NCBI GenBank assembly: GCA_945879015.1
Contig: CAMCUO010000004.1
Span: 1-64,000 of the forward strand
Direction: 5' to 3'
From: Chitinophaga pinensis
GTDB taxonomy: Bacteria > Bacteroidota > Bacteroidia > 2-12-FULL-35-15
DNA length: 64,000 nt
Part shown: piece by piece, positions 29,124-38,696 of the stretch
Position numbering within the stretch: position 1 is the first letter of the stretch
Layout: every line of letters starts with the position of its first letter
Translations under genes and position numbers: made by a program
The notes under the pieces: generated by a model
What the model saw: the letters and a program-made list of their open reading frames with translations, nothing else
Database searches by the model: none
What the model was told of the DNA's origin: nothing

Positions 29124-30056
29124 TTGAACAAGGTCAGTCACATAACAATTATTATAGTTAGTTATAATGTAAAAGCATTGTTGTTGAAATGCCTTCAATC
29201 GATTTATTCAAATTTGGATGAATCTTTAGTGATAGAAGTGATTGTTATTGATAATGATTCCAGCGATGATAGTGTAGAGGCTATTCAAGAATTATTTCCT
29301 CAGGTTATTTTGATTGGCAATAAATTTAATGCAGGTTTTTCTGGTGCCAATAATCAAGGAATTCAGATTGCACAAGGTGAATTTATCTTTTTGTTGAATC
29401 CTGATACCGAAATAATTGGAAATGCTATTTTTCAACTTGCCAATTATATAGACAATCATTCTGATTGTAGCATTGTTGCTCCTAAATTATTAAATTCCGA
29501 CAAAACACTTCAAATGTCGGCATGGAACAATCATCATCCAATTGATTTGATAATTGAAACTTTTTATTTTCATAAAATATTTCAACGACTTTCATATTCA
29601 TTTGAAGAAATGAAAAACACTTTAGAAGTTAAAACATTATCTGGAGCGGCCTTGTTTTTTAAAAAGGAACTAATTCAAAAAATAGGTATGCTAGATGAAA
29701 GTCTTTTTTGGATGGAGGATATTGATTTTAGCAAAAGAGCGCAAACTTTTGGTAAATTAATTTACTTGCCATCATCGCAAGTAATCCATCATAGTGGACA
29801 AAGTCAGAAAAAAAATTACAATGTAGCTATTGCCAATCAATTGCTTAGTAAACTTAAATATTATAAAAAGCACCATTCTGCACCGGTGGTTATTATTGCT
29901 ACAGTATGTACATTTATTTTTATTATTTCACGGTTGATAGTATTTACGATTTTAAGTTTTTTAAAACCTATTTATTTAGCTAAATCACGTGCTTATTTTT
30001 GTAGTTTAAATAAGTATTTTAAATTTTTATTTTTGAACGATAATAAATTAGTGTAA
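29124..30056 (+). CDS. Glycosyltransferase family 2 (rhamnosyltransferase-like)
   Basis: 'ITIIIVSYNVKALLLKCLQSI...VIDNDSSDDSVEAI...NAGFSGANNQGIQIAQGEFIFLLNPDTEI'; C-terminal TM segment. Confidence 0.92.
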   Translation: MNKVSHITIIIVSYNVKALLLKCLQSIYSNLDESLVIEVIVIDNDSSDDSVEAIQELFPQVILIGNKFNAGFSGANNQGIQIAQGEFIFLLNPDTEIIGNAIFQLANYIDNHSDCSIVAPKLLNSDKTLQMSAWNNHHPIDLIIETFYFHKIFQRLSYSFEEMKNTLEVKTLSGAALFFKKELIQKIGMLDESLFWMEDIDFSKRAQTFGKLIYLPSSQVIHHSGQSQKKNYNVAIANQLLSKLKYYKKHHSAPVVIIATVCTFIFIISRLIVFTILSFLKPIYLAKSRAYFCSLNKYFKFLFLNDNKLV

Positions 30057-30057
30057 A

Positions 30058-31137
30058 ATGAAAATTTGCTATTTCGCTGATGGCGAAAGTATTCATGTTG
30101 TGCGATGGTGCAAGCATTTTGCTGCTCTTGGATACGAAGTGCATTTAATTTCCTTTAAAAAAGTTAAAATAGAAAACGTAACGGTTCATTTTATTGATTC
30201 AGGTGAAATTGCTGTTAGTGGTGGTAATTGGAAAGTGCTATTTAAGTATAAGCTTGTGAAAAGATTGTTGAAAAAAATACAACCTGATATTTTTCATGCA
30301 CATTATGCTACAAGTTATGGAATTACAGGTGCCTTGTGTGGTTTTCACCCTTATGTTATCACAGCCTTAGGAACAGATGTTCTTATTAGTCCCAATCAAT
30401 CAAAAACTATTAAACTTCTTTTGAAATATGCTTTCTCAAAAGCTGATTGGATTACAGCAATGGCCGATCATATGAACACAGCGATTGAAGAGTTGGGAGT
30501 AGACCCTTCTAAAATTCAAACAATTCCATTTGGTATTGATCCAGCCATTTTTAATAGCTTAAATAAGAAATTAAATAACTATTCATTTGTAATTACTAGC
30601 ACTAGAAATTTTGAAGCGGTTTATAATATTCTACATTTGATTAAGGCAGTATCGATAGCAAAAAAGCAAATTCCAAATGTTAAGTTGAATTTAATTGGTG
30701 CAGGCTCCTTAAAAAATGAAATAGAGCGACTTGTTGAAATGGAAGGATTGAAAGAGTCAACTACTTTTTTTGGAAAAGTTCCACAATTGAAGATCGCAGA
30801 AATTCTAAATCAATCCCATTTGTTTGTTACGGTTTCGTTGTCGGATGGTAATAATATTTCGTTAAACGAAGCGATGGCATGTGGAACATTTTGTTTAGCT
30901 ACAGATATTCCAGCAAATACTCAATGGATAAACGATGGTGAAAATGGGTTTTTAGTAAAAATTAATGATGTTGAAGAGTTAGCAAACAAAATTGTAACTT
31001 CATATCTCAAATATGATCAACTTCAAAAGAATGCCGTTCCAATGAATGAGAAAATTATTAAAGAGAAAGCTGTTTGGCAGGTAAACATGGAGAAAATGGA
31101 AATTACTTATAAAAAACTTATAGCAAATGGGAAATAG
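30058..31137 (+). CDS. Glycosyltransferase family 4
   Basis: GT-B fold: 'DIFHAHYATSYGITGAL', 'NLIGAGSLKNEIERLVEMEGL', 'NISLNEAMACGTFCLATDIPANTQWINDGENGFLV'. Confidence 0.9.
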   Translation: MKICYFADGESIHVVRWCKHFAALGYEVHLISFKKVKIENVTVHFIDSGEIAVSGGNWKVLFKYKLVKRLLKKIQPDIFHAHYATSYGITGALCGFHPYVITALGTDVLISPNQSKTIKLLLKYAFSKADWITAMADHMNTAIEELGVDPSKIQTIPFGIDPAIFNSLNKKLNNYSFVITSTRNFEAVYNILHLIKAVSIAKKQIPNVKLNLIGAGSLKNEIERLVEMEGLKESTTFFGKVPQLKIAEILNQSHLFVTVSLSDGNNISLNEAMACGTFCLATDIPANTQWINDGENGFLVKINDVEELANKIVTSYLKYDQLQKNAVPMNEKIIKEKAVWQVNMEKMEITYKKLIANGK

Positions 31138-31663
31138 AATTGTAATTATTGGAGCTGGAGGTCATGGAAAAGTAGTTTGTGATGCTATTCTAGCACAAAA
31201 TGAATACATTATAAACGGTTTTGTAGATAATTCACAACCTGTTGGTTCAACTGTAATTAATAACTATCAGGTAATTGCTGATCAGGATAATATGAATACT
31301 TTAAAATCCCAAGTTGATTTTTTTATAGTAGCTATAGGGAACAATAAAATCAGAGAAGAAGTCTTTAATTCAGTTAAGAACATTTTGCAGCCAGCTACTA
31401 TTATTCATCCATCGGCAGTCATTGGATCAGAAGTGAATATAGGTGCTGGGACTGTCATTTTGGCTAATGCAGTTGTTAATGTATCTTCTCGGATAGGAGA
31501 GAATAGTATAATTAATGCTCGCTCAGTGGTAGATCACGACTGTGTAATTGGGAACAATGTTCATTTGTCTATCGGAACATTGGTTGGTAGCAACTCTCTT
31601 ATAAATAATGGTTATCTAAGCAAGATTGGTGAAAGCATCACTACTTTTTCAAAAGTAGGATAG
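31127..31663 (+). CDS. NeuD/PglD-like sugar O/N-acetyltransferase, short C terminus
   Basis: 'RIVIIGAGGHGKVVCDAI...ATIIHPSAVIGSEVNIGAGTVILANAVVNVSSRIGENSIINARSVVDHDCVIG' hexapeptide repeats; 11-nt overlap with upstream GT. Confidence 0.85.
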   Translation: MGNRIVIIGAGGHGKVVCDAILAQNEYIINGFVDNSQPVGSTVINNYQVIADQDNMNTLKSQVDFFIVAIGNNKIREEVFNSVKNILQPATIIHPSAVIGSEVNIGAGTVILANAVVNVSSRIGENSIINARSVVDHDCVIGNNVHLSIGTLVGSNSLINNGYLSKIGESITTFSKVG

Positions 31664-31703
31664 CCTTTAGTATTATATTTAATATTATTAGAAGATTGAA
31701 ATT

Positions 31704-32933
31704 TTGAAAATTCTGATTCTCACACAATATTTTCCGCCAGAAGTGGGTGCTCCGCAAAATCGTTTGTATGAGCTTGCTGTTCGATTAAAACAAAAAGGTG
31801 CTGATGTGACTATTTTAACTGCAATGCCAAATTATCCTCAAATGGAAGTGCATCAGCAGTATATAGGAAAGTTTTATTCTTACGAAGACATGAATGGATT
31901 AAAAGCTCACCGTTCATGGATTTATGTTTCAAAAAGTAAGGGGATATTTAAACGATTGCTTAATTATTTTTCATTTGTTATAACATCCTTTTGGATTGGC
32001 TGGTTTAAGTTAGGGAAATTTGATTTCATTGTTTGTGAAAGTCCCCCCTTGTTTTTAGGAATTACAGCTTATTTATTAAAAAAACTTAAAGGTGCAAAGT
32101 TGGTTTTCAATGTCTCTGATTTGTGGCCTGAAAGCGCAGAAAAATTAGGCTTAGTTACAAATAAGTTTTTTTTGAAATCAGCTACCAAACTAGAGGAATT
32201 CCTGTATCGGAAATCCGATTTGATTAGTGGACAAACACAAGGAATTTGCGAAAATATTTCGAAACGCTTTCCAGATAAAAAGGTGCATTGGCTCCCAAAT
32301 GGTGTTGATTTGAGTTATTATAATTCAAATTCAATTGTAAGCAATTGGCGAAAAGAAAACGGTTTTGAACAAACCGATTTCTTGTTTATGTATGCTGGAA
32401 TAATTGGTCATGCGCAAGGATTAGAAGTAATACTTAAAGCAGCAGAACAATTAAAGTCGCATCCACAAATTAAGTTTATTTTGCTCGGTTCTGGTCCTGA
32501 AAAGGAAAAGTTACTTGCTTTAAAAAATGAATTAAATGTTGAAAATGTTTTGTTTTTTGATTCTGTCACCAAAAAAGAGATGCCTTCAATTATTGCAGAC
32601 ATTGATGTTGCAGTGATTCCTTTAAAACGACTGGATTTATTTAAAGGAGCAATCCCATCTAAAATATTTGAAAATTTAGCAATGAAAAAGCCTGTTTTGC
32701 TCGGAGTTGAAGGAGAGGCGAAAGAATTGTTTATTGATGAAGGAAAATGTGGTTTAGCTTTTACTCCTGAAGATGAAACAGATTTGAGAAGTAAGGCTAT
32801 GGAGTTTTTTGAAAACAGAGAACAATTAACTCAATTTGGTGAAAATGGCTATTCCTATGTAAAACAAAAATTCACAAGAGATGAAATTGCTGGAAAGTTC
32901 CATGATTTTTTAATTCTCAATAATGAAAAGTGA
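31704..32933 (+). CDS. Glycosyltransferase family 4 (WbuB-like)
   Basis: 'MKILILTQYFPPEVGAPQNRLYELAVRLKQKGADVTILTAMPNYP'; 'LLGSGPEKEKLL'; 'IPSKIFENLAMKKPVLLGVEGEA'. Start codon TTG. Confidence 0.92.
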   Translation: MKILILTQYFPPEVGAPQNRLYELAVRLKQKGADVTILTAMPNYPQMEVHQQYIGKFYSYEDMNGLKAHRSWIYVSKSKGIFKRLLNYFSFVITSFWIGWFKLGKFDFIVCESPPLFLGITAYLLKKLKGAKLVFNVSDLWPESAEKLGLVTNKFFLKSATKLEEFLYRKSDLISGQTQGICENISKRFPDKKVHWLPNGVDLSYYNSNSIVSNWRKENGFEQTDFLFMYAGIIGHAQGLEVILKAAEQLKSHPQIKFILLGSGPEKEKLLALKNELNVENVLFFDSVTKKEMPSIIADIDVAVIPLKRLDLFKGAIPSKIFENLAMKKPVLLGVEGEAKELFIDEGKCGLAFTPEDETDLRSKAMEFFENREQLTQFGENGYSYVKQKFTRDEIAGKFHDFLILNNEK

Positions 32934-33594
32934 GCTAGATACTATAAAGCAAGTGTATGCTGAGCGTGAAAATGATTTGGAATTATCGAAAAATCATAGC
33001 GGTTCTTATCCTAAGTATATTGTTAAGGAGAGGGAAACCGTTTATAATTTTATCATTCGTAATCAGTTTTCTGATATTAAGAATCTTAAATTGCTTGAAG
33101 TGGGCGCAGGAACTGGTATGAATTTAAGCTTCTTTCGTTCTATTGGATTTGGGTATCATAATATTTTTGCCAACGAACTTATAGAAGATCGTTATGAAAA
33201 ATTGAAGAAGGATTATCCGGAAGTTAATTGTATTACTGGTGATGCCTCAGAAATGAAATCAGAACACAAATTTGATATTGTCTTCCAATCAACCGTTTTT
33301 AGTTCTATTTTGAGTAATGAATTGAGGGTAAAATTAGCAGCAAAAATGATTGCCTTAACAAAGGATAATGGAATTGTGCTTTGGTACGACTTTGTATATA
33401 ACAATCCAAATAATAAAAATGTTAGAAAAGTAGAAGTAGGTGAGATAAAGACGCTTTTCCCAAATGCAAAAAAATATCAATTTTATAAGGTAACTTTAGC
33501 ACCACCAATAGGAAGAAGAGTAGGGAAGTTGTATGGCTTTTTTAATAGTTTTACGTTTTTAAGAACTCACATAATAGCGGTAATTCATAAATAA
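32923..33594 (+). CDS. Class I SAM-dependent methyltransferase
   Basis: 'LKLLEVGAGTGMNLSFFRSIG...CITGDASEMKSEHKFDIVFQSTVFSSI'; overlaps upstream CDS. Confidence 0.88.
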   Translation: MKSELDTIKQVYAERENDLELSKNHSGSYPKYIVKERETVYNFIIRNQFSDIKNLKLLEVGAGTGMNLSFFRSIGFGYHNIFANELIEDRYEKLKKDYPEVNCITGDASEMKSEHKFDIVFQSTVFSSILSNELRVKLAAKMIALTKDNGIVLWYDFVYNNPNNKNVRKVEVGEIKTLFPNAKKYQFYKVTLAPPIGRRVGKLYGFFNSFTFLRTHIIAVIHK

Positions 33595-33595
33595 A

Positions 33596-34825
33596 TTGTT
33601 TAATAAATCTTTTCATACTAAAGCACATTATTACTTAGCAATAGCAATTGCTTTGTGCCTGCCGCTTGTTCGATTAACACCTGTTTTTATTTCTTTATTA
33701 TTATTGAATTGGTTTATTGAAGGCGATTTTAAAAATAAATTCCGAACTATTTTTAAAAACAAATTAGCTATTCTTTTTGTTGCCTTTTTTTTAATTCATG
33801 TTATTGGACTTGTCTATACAGAAAATATGGATTCTGGTTTGTTTGATCTTCAGGTAAAATTTTCTCTTTTAATTTTCCCGATAGTCCTTGTGAGTCGTCC
33901 ATTTAATCAATCGCAAATAAAGAACATGTTTTGGTCGTTTGTAATCGGAGCTATTGTTTGTTCTTTCATTCTTCTTATAAGGGCAGTATATACTTATATT
34001 GTTTTTTCTGAAAATAATTTCTTTTATATTCAATTATCTTTTTTAACACATCCAAGTTATATTGCTATGTATTTTAATTTTGCGATAGCATGGATGATGC
34101 ATGTCATTTTAAATAAAGACCACAATTTAAACCGCTTTAATACTGTTTTGTTGATTTGTATCATCCTGTTTTTGTCAATAATGATTGTTTTATTGTCATC
34201 AAAAGTGGGACTTATTGTTTTATTTAGTCTTTACATTGGTTATATTATTTATTTTATCATTAGCAGAAAAAAGTATGTGTTGGGCTTAGTAGGACTTCTG
34301 ATTATTGTTTCATCTGCTTATTCGCTTATTCGTTTTGTTCCTGAGATAAGAGGTCGCTTAAAAGCAGTAATTACTGCAATATCTAATAATTCAAGCAATC
34401 AAACGGAATCAGAAAGTTCAGCTGTTCGCATTTTAATATGGAGCGCTGCCTATCAAGTTGTTTCAGAAAACATTCTAATTGGTACTGGGACTGGTGATGC
34501 AAAGGATGCTTTATTAATTGAGTATGAGAAAAGAGGCATGACTGGAGCTTTAAAGCATAAGCTAAATGCTCATAACGAATACTATCAGGTGTTTGTAAGT
34601 ATAGGATTGATAGGTTTTATGCTTTTATTAATGTCGTTATTCTTACCATTATATAATGCTTTTACTTCTTCAAATGCGATTTATATCCTATTTTTGTGCA
34701 TTATTATTATAAATTTTATTCCTGAATCAATGTTAGAAACACAAGCAGGAGTTATATTTTATGCTTTTTTTAACTCAGTACTCTGTTTTAACTTAAATTA
34801 TAATACCGCTCACAAGAAAAATTAA
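33596..34825 (+). CDS. O-antigen ligase/polymerase family protein (Wzy_C-like)
   Basis: Polytopic protein with large loop 'RGRLKAVITAISNNSSNQTESESSAVRILIWSAAYQVVSENILIGTGTGDAKDALLIEYEKRGM...KLNAHNEYYQVFVSIGLIGF'. Confidence 0.85.
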   Translation: MFNKSFHTKAHYYLAIAIALCLPLVRLTPVFISLLLLNWFIEGDFKNKFRTIFKNKLAILFVAFFLIHVIGLVYTENMDSGLFDLQVKFSLLIFPIVLVSRPFNQSQIKNMFWSFVIGAIVCSFILLIRAVYTYIVFSENNFFYIQLSFLTHPSYIAMYFNFAIAWMMHVILNKDHNLNRFNTVLLICIILFLSIMIVLLSSKVGLIVLFSLYIGYIIYFIISRKKYVLGLVGLLIIVSSAYSLIRFVPEIRGRLKAVITAISNNSSNQTESESSAVRILIWSAAYQVVSENILIGTGTGDAKDALLIEYEKRGMTGALKHKLNAHNEYYQVFVSIGLIGFMLLLMSLFLPLYNAFTSSNAIYILFLCIIIINFIPESMLETQAGVIFYAFFNSVLCFNLNYNTAHKKN

Positions 34826-34843
34826 TATTCAATTACGAAAAAT

Positions 34844-36052
34844 ATGATTCCATTTTCACCACCGCATATCGATCAAAAAATTGTTGATGAAGTAACAAAA
34901 GTGCTTTTGTCAGGTTGGATTACAACTGGTCCTCGCACAAAATTGTTTGAAAAAGAACTATCAAAATATTGTGGAAATCAAAACACTCTTTGTTTGAATA
35001 GTGCAACTGCAGGATTAGAAATTATTCTGAGATGGTATGGTGTAAAAGAAGGCGATGAAGTTATTTTGCCAGCATATACTTATTCTGCGACAGCTAACGT
35101 TGTGATGCATTGTGGTGCTAAACCTGTTTTTGTTGATGTAAATGCTGTTGATTTTAATATTTCAATAGCTAATATCGAGAAAGCAATTACATCAAAAACG
35201 AAAGTAATTATGCCAGTTGATTTTGGTGGACATGTTTGTGATTACGATGAATTAAATGCTTTGGTTGTGAAGTACAAGGATCAATTTTTAGCAAATTCAG
35301 AAGAGCAAAAAATGCTTGGAAGAATTTTGGTTCTTTCCGATTCAGCACATTCTTTTGGAGCAACATATAAAGGAAAAAAAGCGGGTTCTTTAACCGATGT
35401 TTCTGTGTTCTCATTTCATGCAGTTAAAAATTTAACCACAGCAGAAGGTGGAGCTGTATGTTTGAACTTACCTGCTCCATTTGATAATGAAGCTGTTTAT
35501 AAAGCATTATGTATTAAAACTTTGCACGGGCAAGATAAAGACGCTTTGGCAAAAACACAAAAAGGCAACTGGAGATATGATATTTTAGAAGCTGGTTACA
35601 AATGCAATATGCCAGATATTATGGCTGCGATTGGTTTAGTTGAGCTTGAACGATATGATAGTGAAACATCTAAAGGAAGAGAACATATTTTTAAACAATA
35701 CGATGAAGCATTTTCAAAATATGATTGGGCTCAATTGCCTGAATATAAAACCAAAGACAAAGACTCATGTTATCATTTGTACGCTTTAAGAATAAAAGGT
35801 GTCACTGAAGATCAAAGAGATGCAATAATCAAAGAAATTTTTGATCAGGATGTTTCAGTAAATGTTCATTTTATTCCAGTTCCAATGATGAGCTTCTATA
35901 AAAAACAAGGATACGATATCAAAAATTATCCTGTAACTTATGATAATTATTCTAGAGAAATTTCTTTGCCAGTTTATATTGATTTAGATGATAGCAAAGT
36001 AAAGCAAGTGATAGATGCAGTTGTAACTTCTGTAAAAAAAGTAATAGGTTAG
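34844..36052 (+). CDS. DegT/DnrJ/EryC1/StrS aminotransferase (PglE/ArnB-like)
   Basis: 'LSGWITTGPRTKLFEKELSKYCG', 'SDSAHSFGATYKGKKAGSLTDVSVFSFHAVKNLTTAEGGAV'. Confidence 0.93.
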   Translation: MIPFSPPHIDQKIVDEVTKVLLSGWITTGPRTKLFEKELSKYCGNQNTLCLNSATAGLEIILRWYGVKEGDEVILPAYTYSATANVVMHCGAKPVFVDVNAVDFNISIANIEKAITSKTKVIMPVDFGGHVCDYDELNALVVKYKDQFLANSEEQKMLGRILVLSDSAHSFGATYKGKKAGSLTDVSVFSFHAVKNLTTAEGGAVCLNLPAPFDNEAVYKALCIKTLHGQDKDALAKTQKGNWRYDILEAGYKCNMPDIMAAIGLVELERYDSETSKGREHIFKQYDEAFSKYDWAQLPEYKTKDKDSCYHLYALRIKGVTEDQRDAIIKEIFDQDVSVNVHFIPVPMMSFYKKQGYDIKNYPVTYDNYSREISLPVYIDLDDSKVKQVIDAVVTSVKKVIG

Positions 36053-36053
36053 T

Positions 36054-36644
36054 ATGGGAAAGCGCCTCTTTGATATTTTCTTTTCATTGATTGGCTTAAT
36101 TATTCTCTTTATTCCATTTCTAATTATTGCAATTCTTATTTCAATTGATTCTACTGGTGGAGTTTTCTATAAGCAAACTAGAGTAGGGAAAGATGCTATT
36201 GATTTTGGTTTATTTAAATTTCGTTCCATGTCTTCAGATTCCGATAAATCAGGATTGCTTACTGTTGGTGGTCGTGATAGCAGAATTACTAAAATTGGCT
36301 ATTCCCTTCGCAAATACAAAATAGATGAGCTCCCTCAACTCATTAATGTTCTTTGCGGAGACATGAGTTTGGTTGGTCCTCGTCCAGAAGTTAGAAAGTA
36401 TGTTGATCTATACAATTCAGAACAAAAGAATGTTTTGTCTATAAAGCCCGGAATTACTGATTATGCAAGTATTGAATACAGTAATGAAAATGAGCTTTTA
36501 GGAAATGCAATTAATCCTGAAGAAGTTTATATTAATGAAATAATGCCTGCAAAGTTAAAACTCAATTTAAAGTATATAGCTGAGAAGGGATTTGGAACTG
36601 ATTTGAAAATTGTTTTTCGTACCATAAAAAAAATAGTAAGATAG
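36054..36644 (+). CDS. Undecaprenyl-phosphate sugar phosphotransferase (PglC-like sugar transferase)
   Basis: 'KRLFDIFFSLIGLIILFIPFLIIAILISIDSTGGVFYKQTRVGKDAIDFGLFKFRSM...YKIDELPQLINVLCGDMSLVGPRPEV'. Confidence 0.93.
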   Translation: MGKRLFDIFFSLIGLIILFIPFLIIAILISIDSTGGVFYKQTRVGKDAIDFGLFKFRSMSSDSDKSGLLTVGGRDSRITKIGYSLRKYKIDELPQLINVLCGDMSLVGPRPEVRKYVDLYNSEQKNVLSIKPGITDYASIEYSNENELLGNAINPEEVYINEIMPAKLKLNLKYIAEKGFGTDLKIVFRTIKKIVR

Positions 36645-36661
36645 ACTCATTGACTTCCGAA

Positions 36662-36692
36662 GAACCCACCCCTAGCCCCTCCAAGGAGGGGA
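36662..36692. repeat. CCCCTCC-AA-GGAGGGG hairpin repeat
   Basis: gaacccacccctagcccctccaaggagggga just after the polysaccharide locus. Confidence 0.6.
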
Positions 36693-36779
36693 ATAAATAT
36701 TCCTTTTTAATTATAATTTTTTTTGAAAATATAAGAATCAGTTTTAATCATGAAAATCATGAAAATCTGCGTTCCATTT

Positions 36780-37652
36780 CTATCCCAAAGAAGTCAATAA
36801 TCCTTTTAATTCCTCACTTTTATCAGGATAGCCCAACTTTTCGTATGATGAAATTAAATTACGTAACAGGCGTTTGATGATTTCTAAATTAGAACATGGC
36901 TCGTAGAAAATGGCAAGAGGTTCTAATTTTAATTGCTTTAAAAAAGCATCAATCTCTTTTTGTCCGAATACCGCTCCTTTGCTAAACGGATTTATGTAGA
37001 AAAACACATTACTTCCTTCATTGCCTTCTGTGGATGGAACTCCCATATGTTCTATATCGACATAACATAAAATAAAATGTTCAGGCAAATTTACTCCATA
37101 AATTGGAATTTCTAAATTTTGTGCAATAATGGTATAGATGATAGAAAGCAGAAGTGGATTTCCTTTTTTACTTTCTAAAACATTGTTGATGTAGGAGTTT
37201 TGAGGAGCATGATAGTTGGTAGTATTCCCACTGAAATTGTGAACATCAAATAAAATGTGGTTGATGATTTTTACTTTTTCAAGTGCAGTTAAATTTTCAT
37301 TCAGCTCTAACCAAACATCTTGTTTAATTTGATCAATTTGTTTCTTGATTTTTGCAGTGTCGATATCAGGGTATTGGTATCTAGCAATTAATAAAGCTCC
37401 TTCCAATAAATTCTGCTGGTCGGGATGCGACCATTCTTTTAAAGCATCTTTAATTAGGTCGAATTGAATTTGGTGAATGATGTTTTCAATTCGGTTTTGA
37501 ATTAATGTGTCAAACGAATGTTCCCAGGCATCTTCTAAAACAGGAATTACTTCCTGTCCAAGAGATAAAAACTTCATACTAACTTCTTTGAATACCATCT
37601 CATCGGGATCATCCAATAAGCTAATAAGTGCGAAGACTTCTTTCTTGTTCAT
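36780..37652 (-). CDS. Transglutaminase-like/SirB1-family protein
   Basis: 'KVKIINHILFDVHNFSGNTTNYHAPQNSYINNVLESKKGNPLLLSIIYTIIAQNLEIPIYGVNLPEHFILCY'. Confidence 0.88.
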   Translation of the reverse strand: MNKKEVFALISLLDDPDEMVFKEVSMKFLSLGQEVIPVLEDAWEHSFDTLIQNRIENIIHQIQFDLIKDALKEWSHPDQQNLLEGALLIARYQYPDIDTAKIKKQIDQIKQDVWLELNENLTALEKVKIINHILFDVHNFSGNTTNYHAPQNSYINNVLESKKGNPLLLSIIYTIIAQNLEIPIYGVNLPEHFILCYVDIEHMGVPSTEGNEGSNVFFYINPFSKGAVFGQKEIDAFLKQLKLEPLAIFYEPCSNLEIIKRLLRNLISSYEKLGYPDKSEELKGLLTSLG

Positions 37653-37728
37653 ACCTTTGGTTCAAGTTTAAACAAAAGTAGACTCCAGTTTCAAGGTATT
37701 TATCGCTTATTCAAAGAAGATTTCAACC

Positions 37729-38604
37729 TTACTTTGTTAATCTCTCAAGTACGATCTTGATTAATTTCTCTATAGCAGCATGATAATTCTTGCTGTATTC
37801 CTTTGCAACACGATTGGCTATAATAGCACAAACAGTGCAGGTTTGGTGGCCAAGCAGTGCCCCCAAACCATAGAGTGCAGATGTCTCCATTTCGAAGTTT
37901 GTAATTCGGTTTTCTTTGAATTTGAAATCGGTCAATTGTTGATTAAAATCCTCAACCCAAGGTGTTAATCGTAGTTTTCGGCCTTGTGGACCGTAAAAGC
38001 CTGGTGCGGTGGCTGTTATGCCTTTAGTTAGGTCGAAACCTATTTTATTTATTAGCTTTTCGGAGCCTTTTACCGCATATGGATAGGGTAGATTTTTATC
38101 CCAATTTGTTTGTTTGATAAATGCTTCTGATAGATCATTTTCATTCACCTTTGGCAAATCCAAATAATAGTTTAATAAACCATCAAATCCTAGTCCATGA
38201 GATGAAACAACGAAGCTATCAACAGCAATATCTTTTTGCAAGGCTCCCGAAGTGCCTATTCTGACAATGTTTAAACTAGTATGTTCTTTTTTGATTGTTC
38301 TTGTTTTTAAATCAATATTTACAGCAGCATCTAGTTCATTCAAAAGAATATCGATATTGTCTGTTCCAATTCCAGAGGATAAAACCATTATTCTTTTTCC
38401 ATTGTAAGTTCCAGAATGTGTCACAAATTCGCGGTTTTGAATTTTAAAATCTATCGTATCAAAGAAACTTGAAACGGTTTCAACTCTTCCTTGGTCACCA
38501 ACAATAATAATGTTTTCAGCTATGTTCTCAGGTAAAAGCTTTAAATGGTATACGCTTCCGTTCGAATTAAGTATAAGTTCTGTTTCTGCAATGATTTTCG
38601 TCAT
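37729..38604 (-). CDS. Nucleoside phosphorylase (uridine phosphorylase-like)
   Basis: 'ENIIIVGDQGRVETVSSFF...IMVLSSGIGTDNIDILLNELDA...VRIGTSGALQKDI...NFEMETSALYGLGALLGH'. Confidence 0.9.
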   Translation of the reverse strand: MTKIIAETELILNSNGSVYHLKLLPENIAENIIIVGDQGRVETVSSFFDTIDFKIQNREFVTHSGTYNGKRIMVLSSGIGTDNIDILLNELDAAVNIDLKTRTIKKEHTSLNIVRIGTSGALQKDIAVDSFVVSSHGLGFDGLLNYYLDLPKVNENDLSEAFIKQTNWDKNLPYPYAVKGSEKLINKIGFDLTKGITATAPGFYGPQGRKLRLTPWVEDFNQQLTDFKFKENRITNFEMETSALYGLGALLGHQTCTVCAIIANRVAKEYSKNYHAAIEKLIKIVLERLTK

Positions 38605-38696
38605 GTTAATAGGCTTAAAAAAGGTGAATGTAAATTTGTTAAATAGGATTATAATTGTTTAATTTGTGAGACATACTTCAAAAGTATTTAAAAATT

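Noticed and set aside
18203-36644. Prophage or defence island
   Set aside because: All genes read as polysaccharide synthesis/export; no integrase, phage structural, nuclease or toxin genes recognised.
36650-36877. + strand ORF 36650-36877
   Set aside because: Covers a hairpin repeat and overlaps the 3' end of the minus-strand SirB1-family gene.
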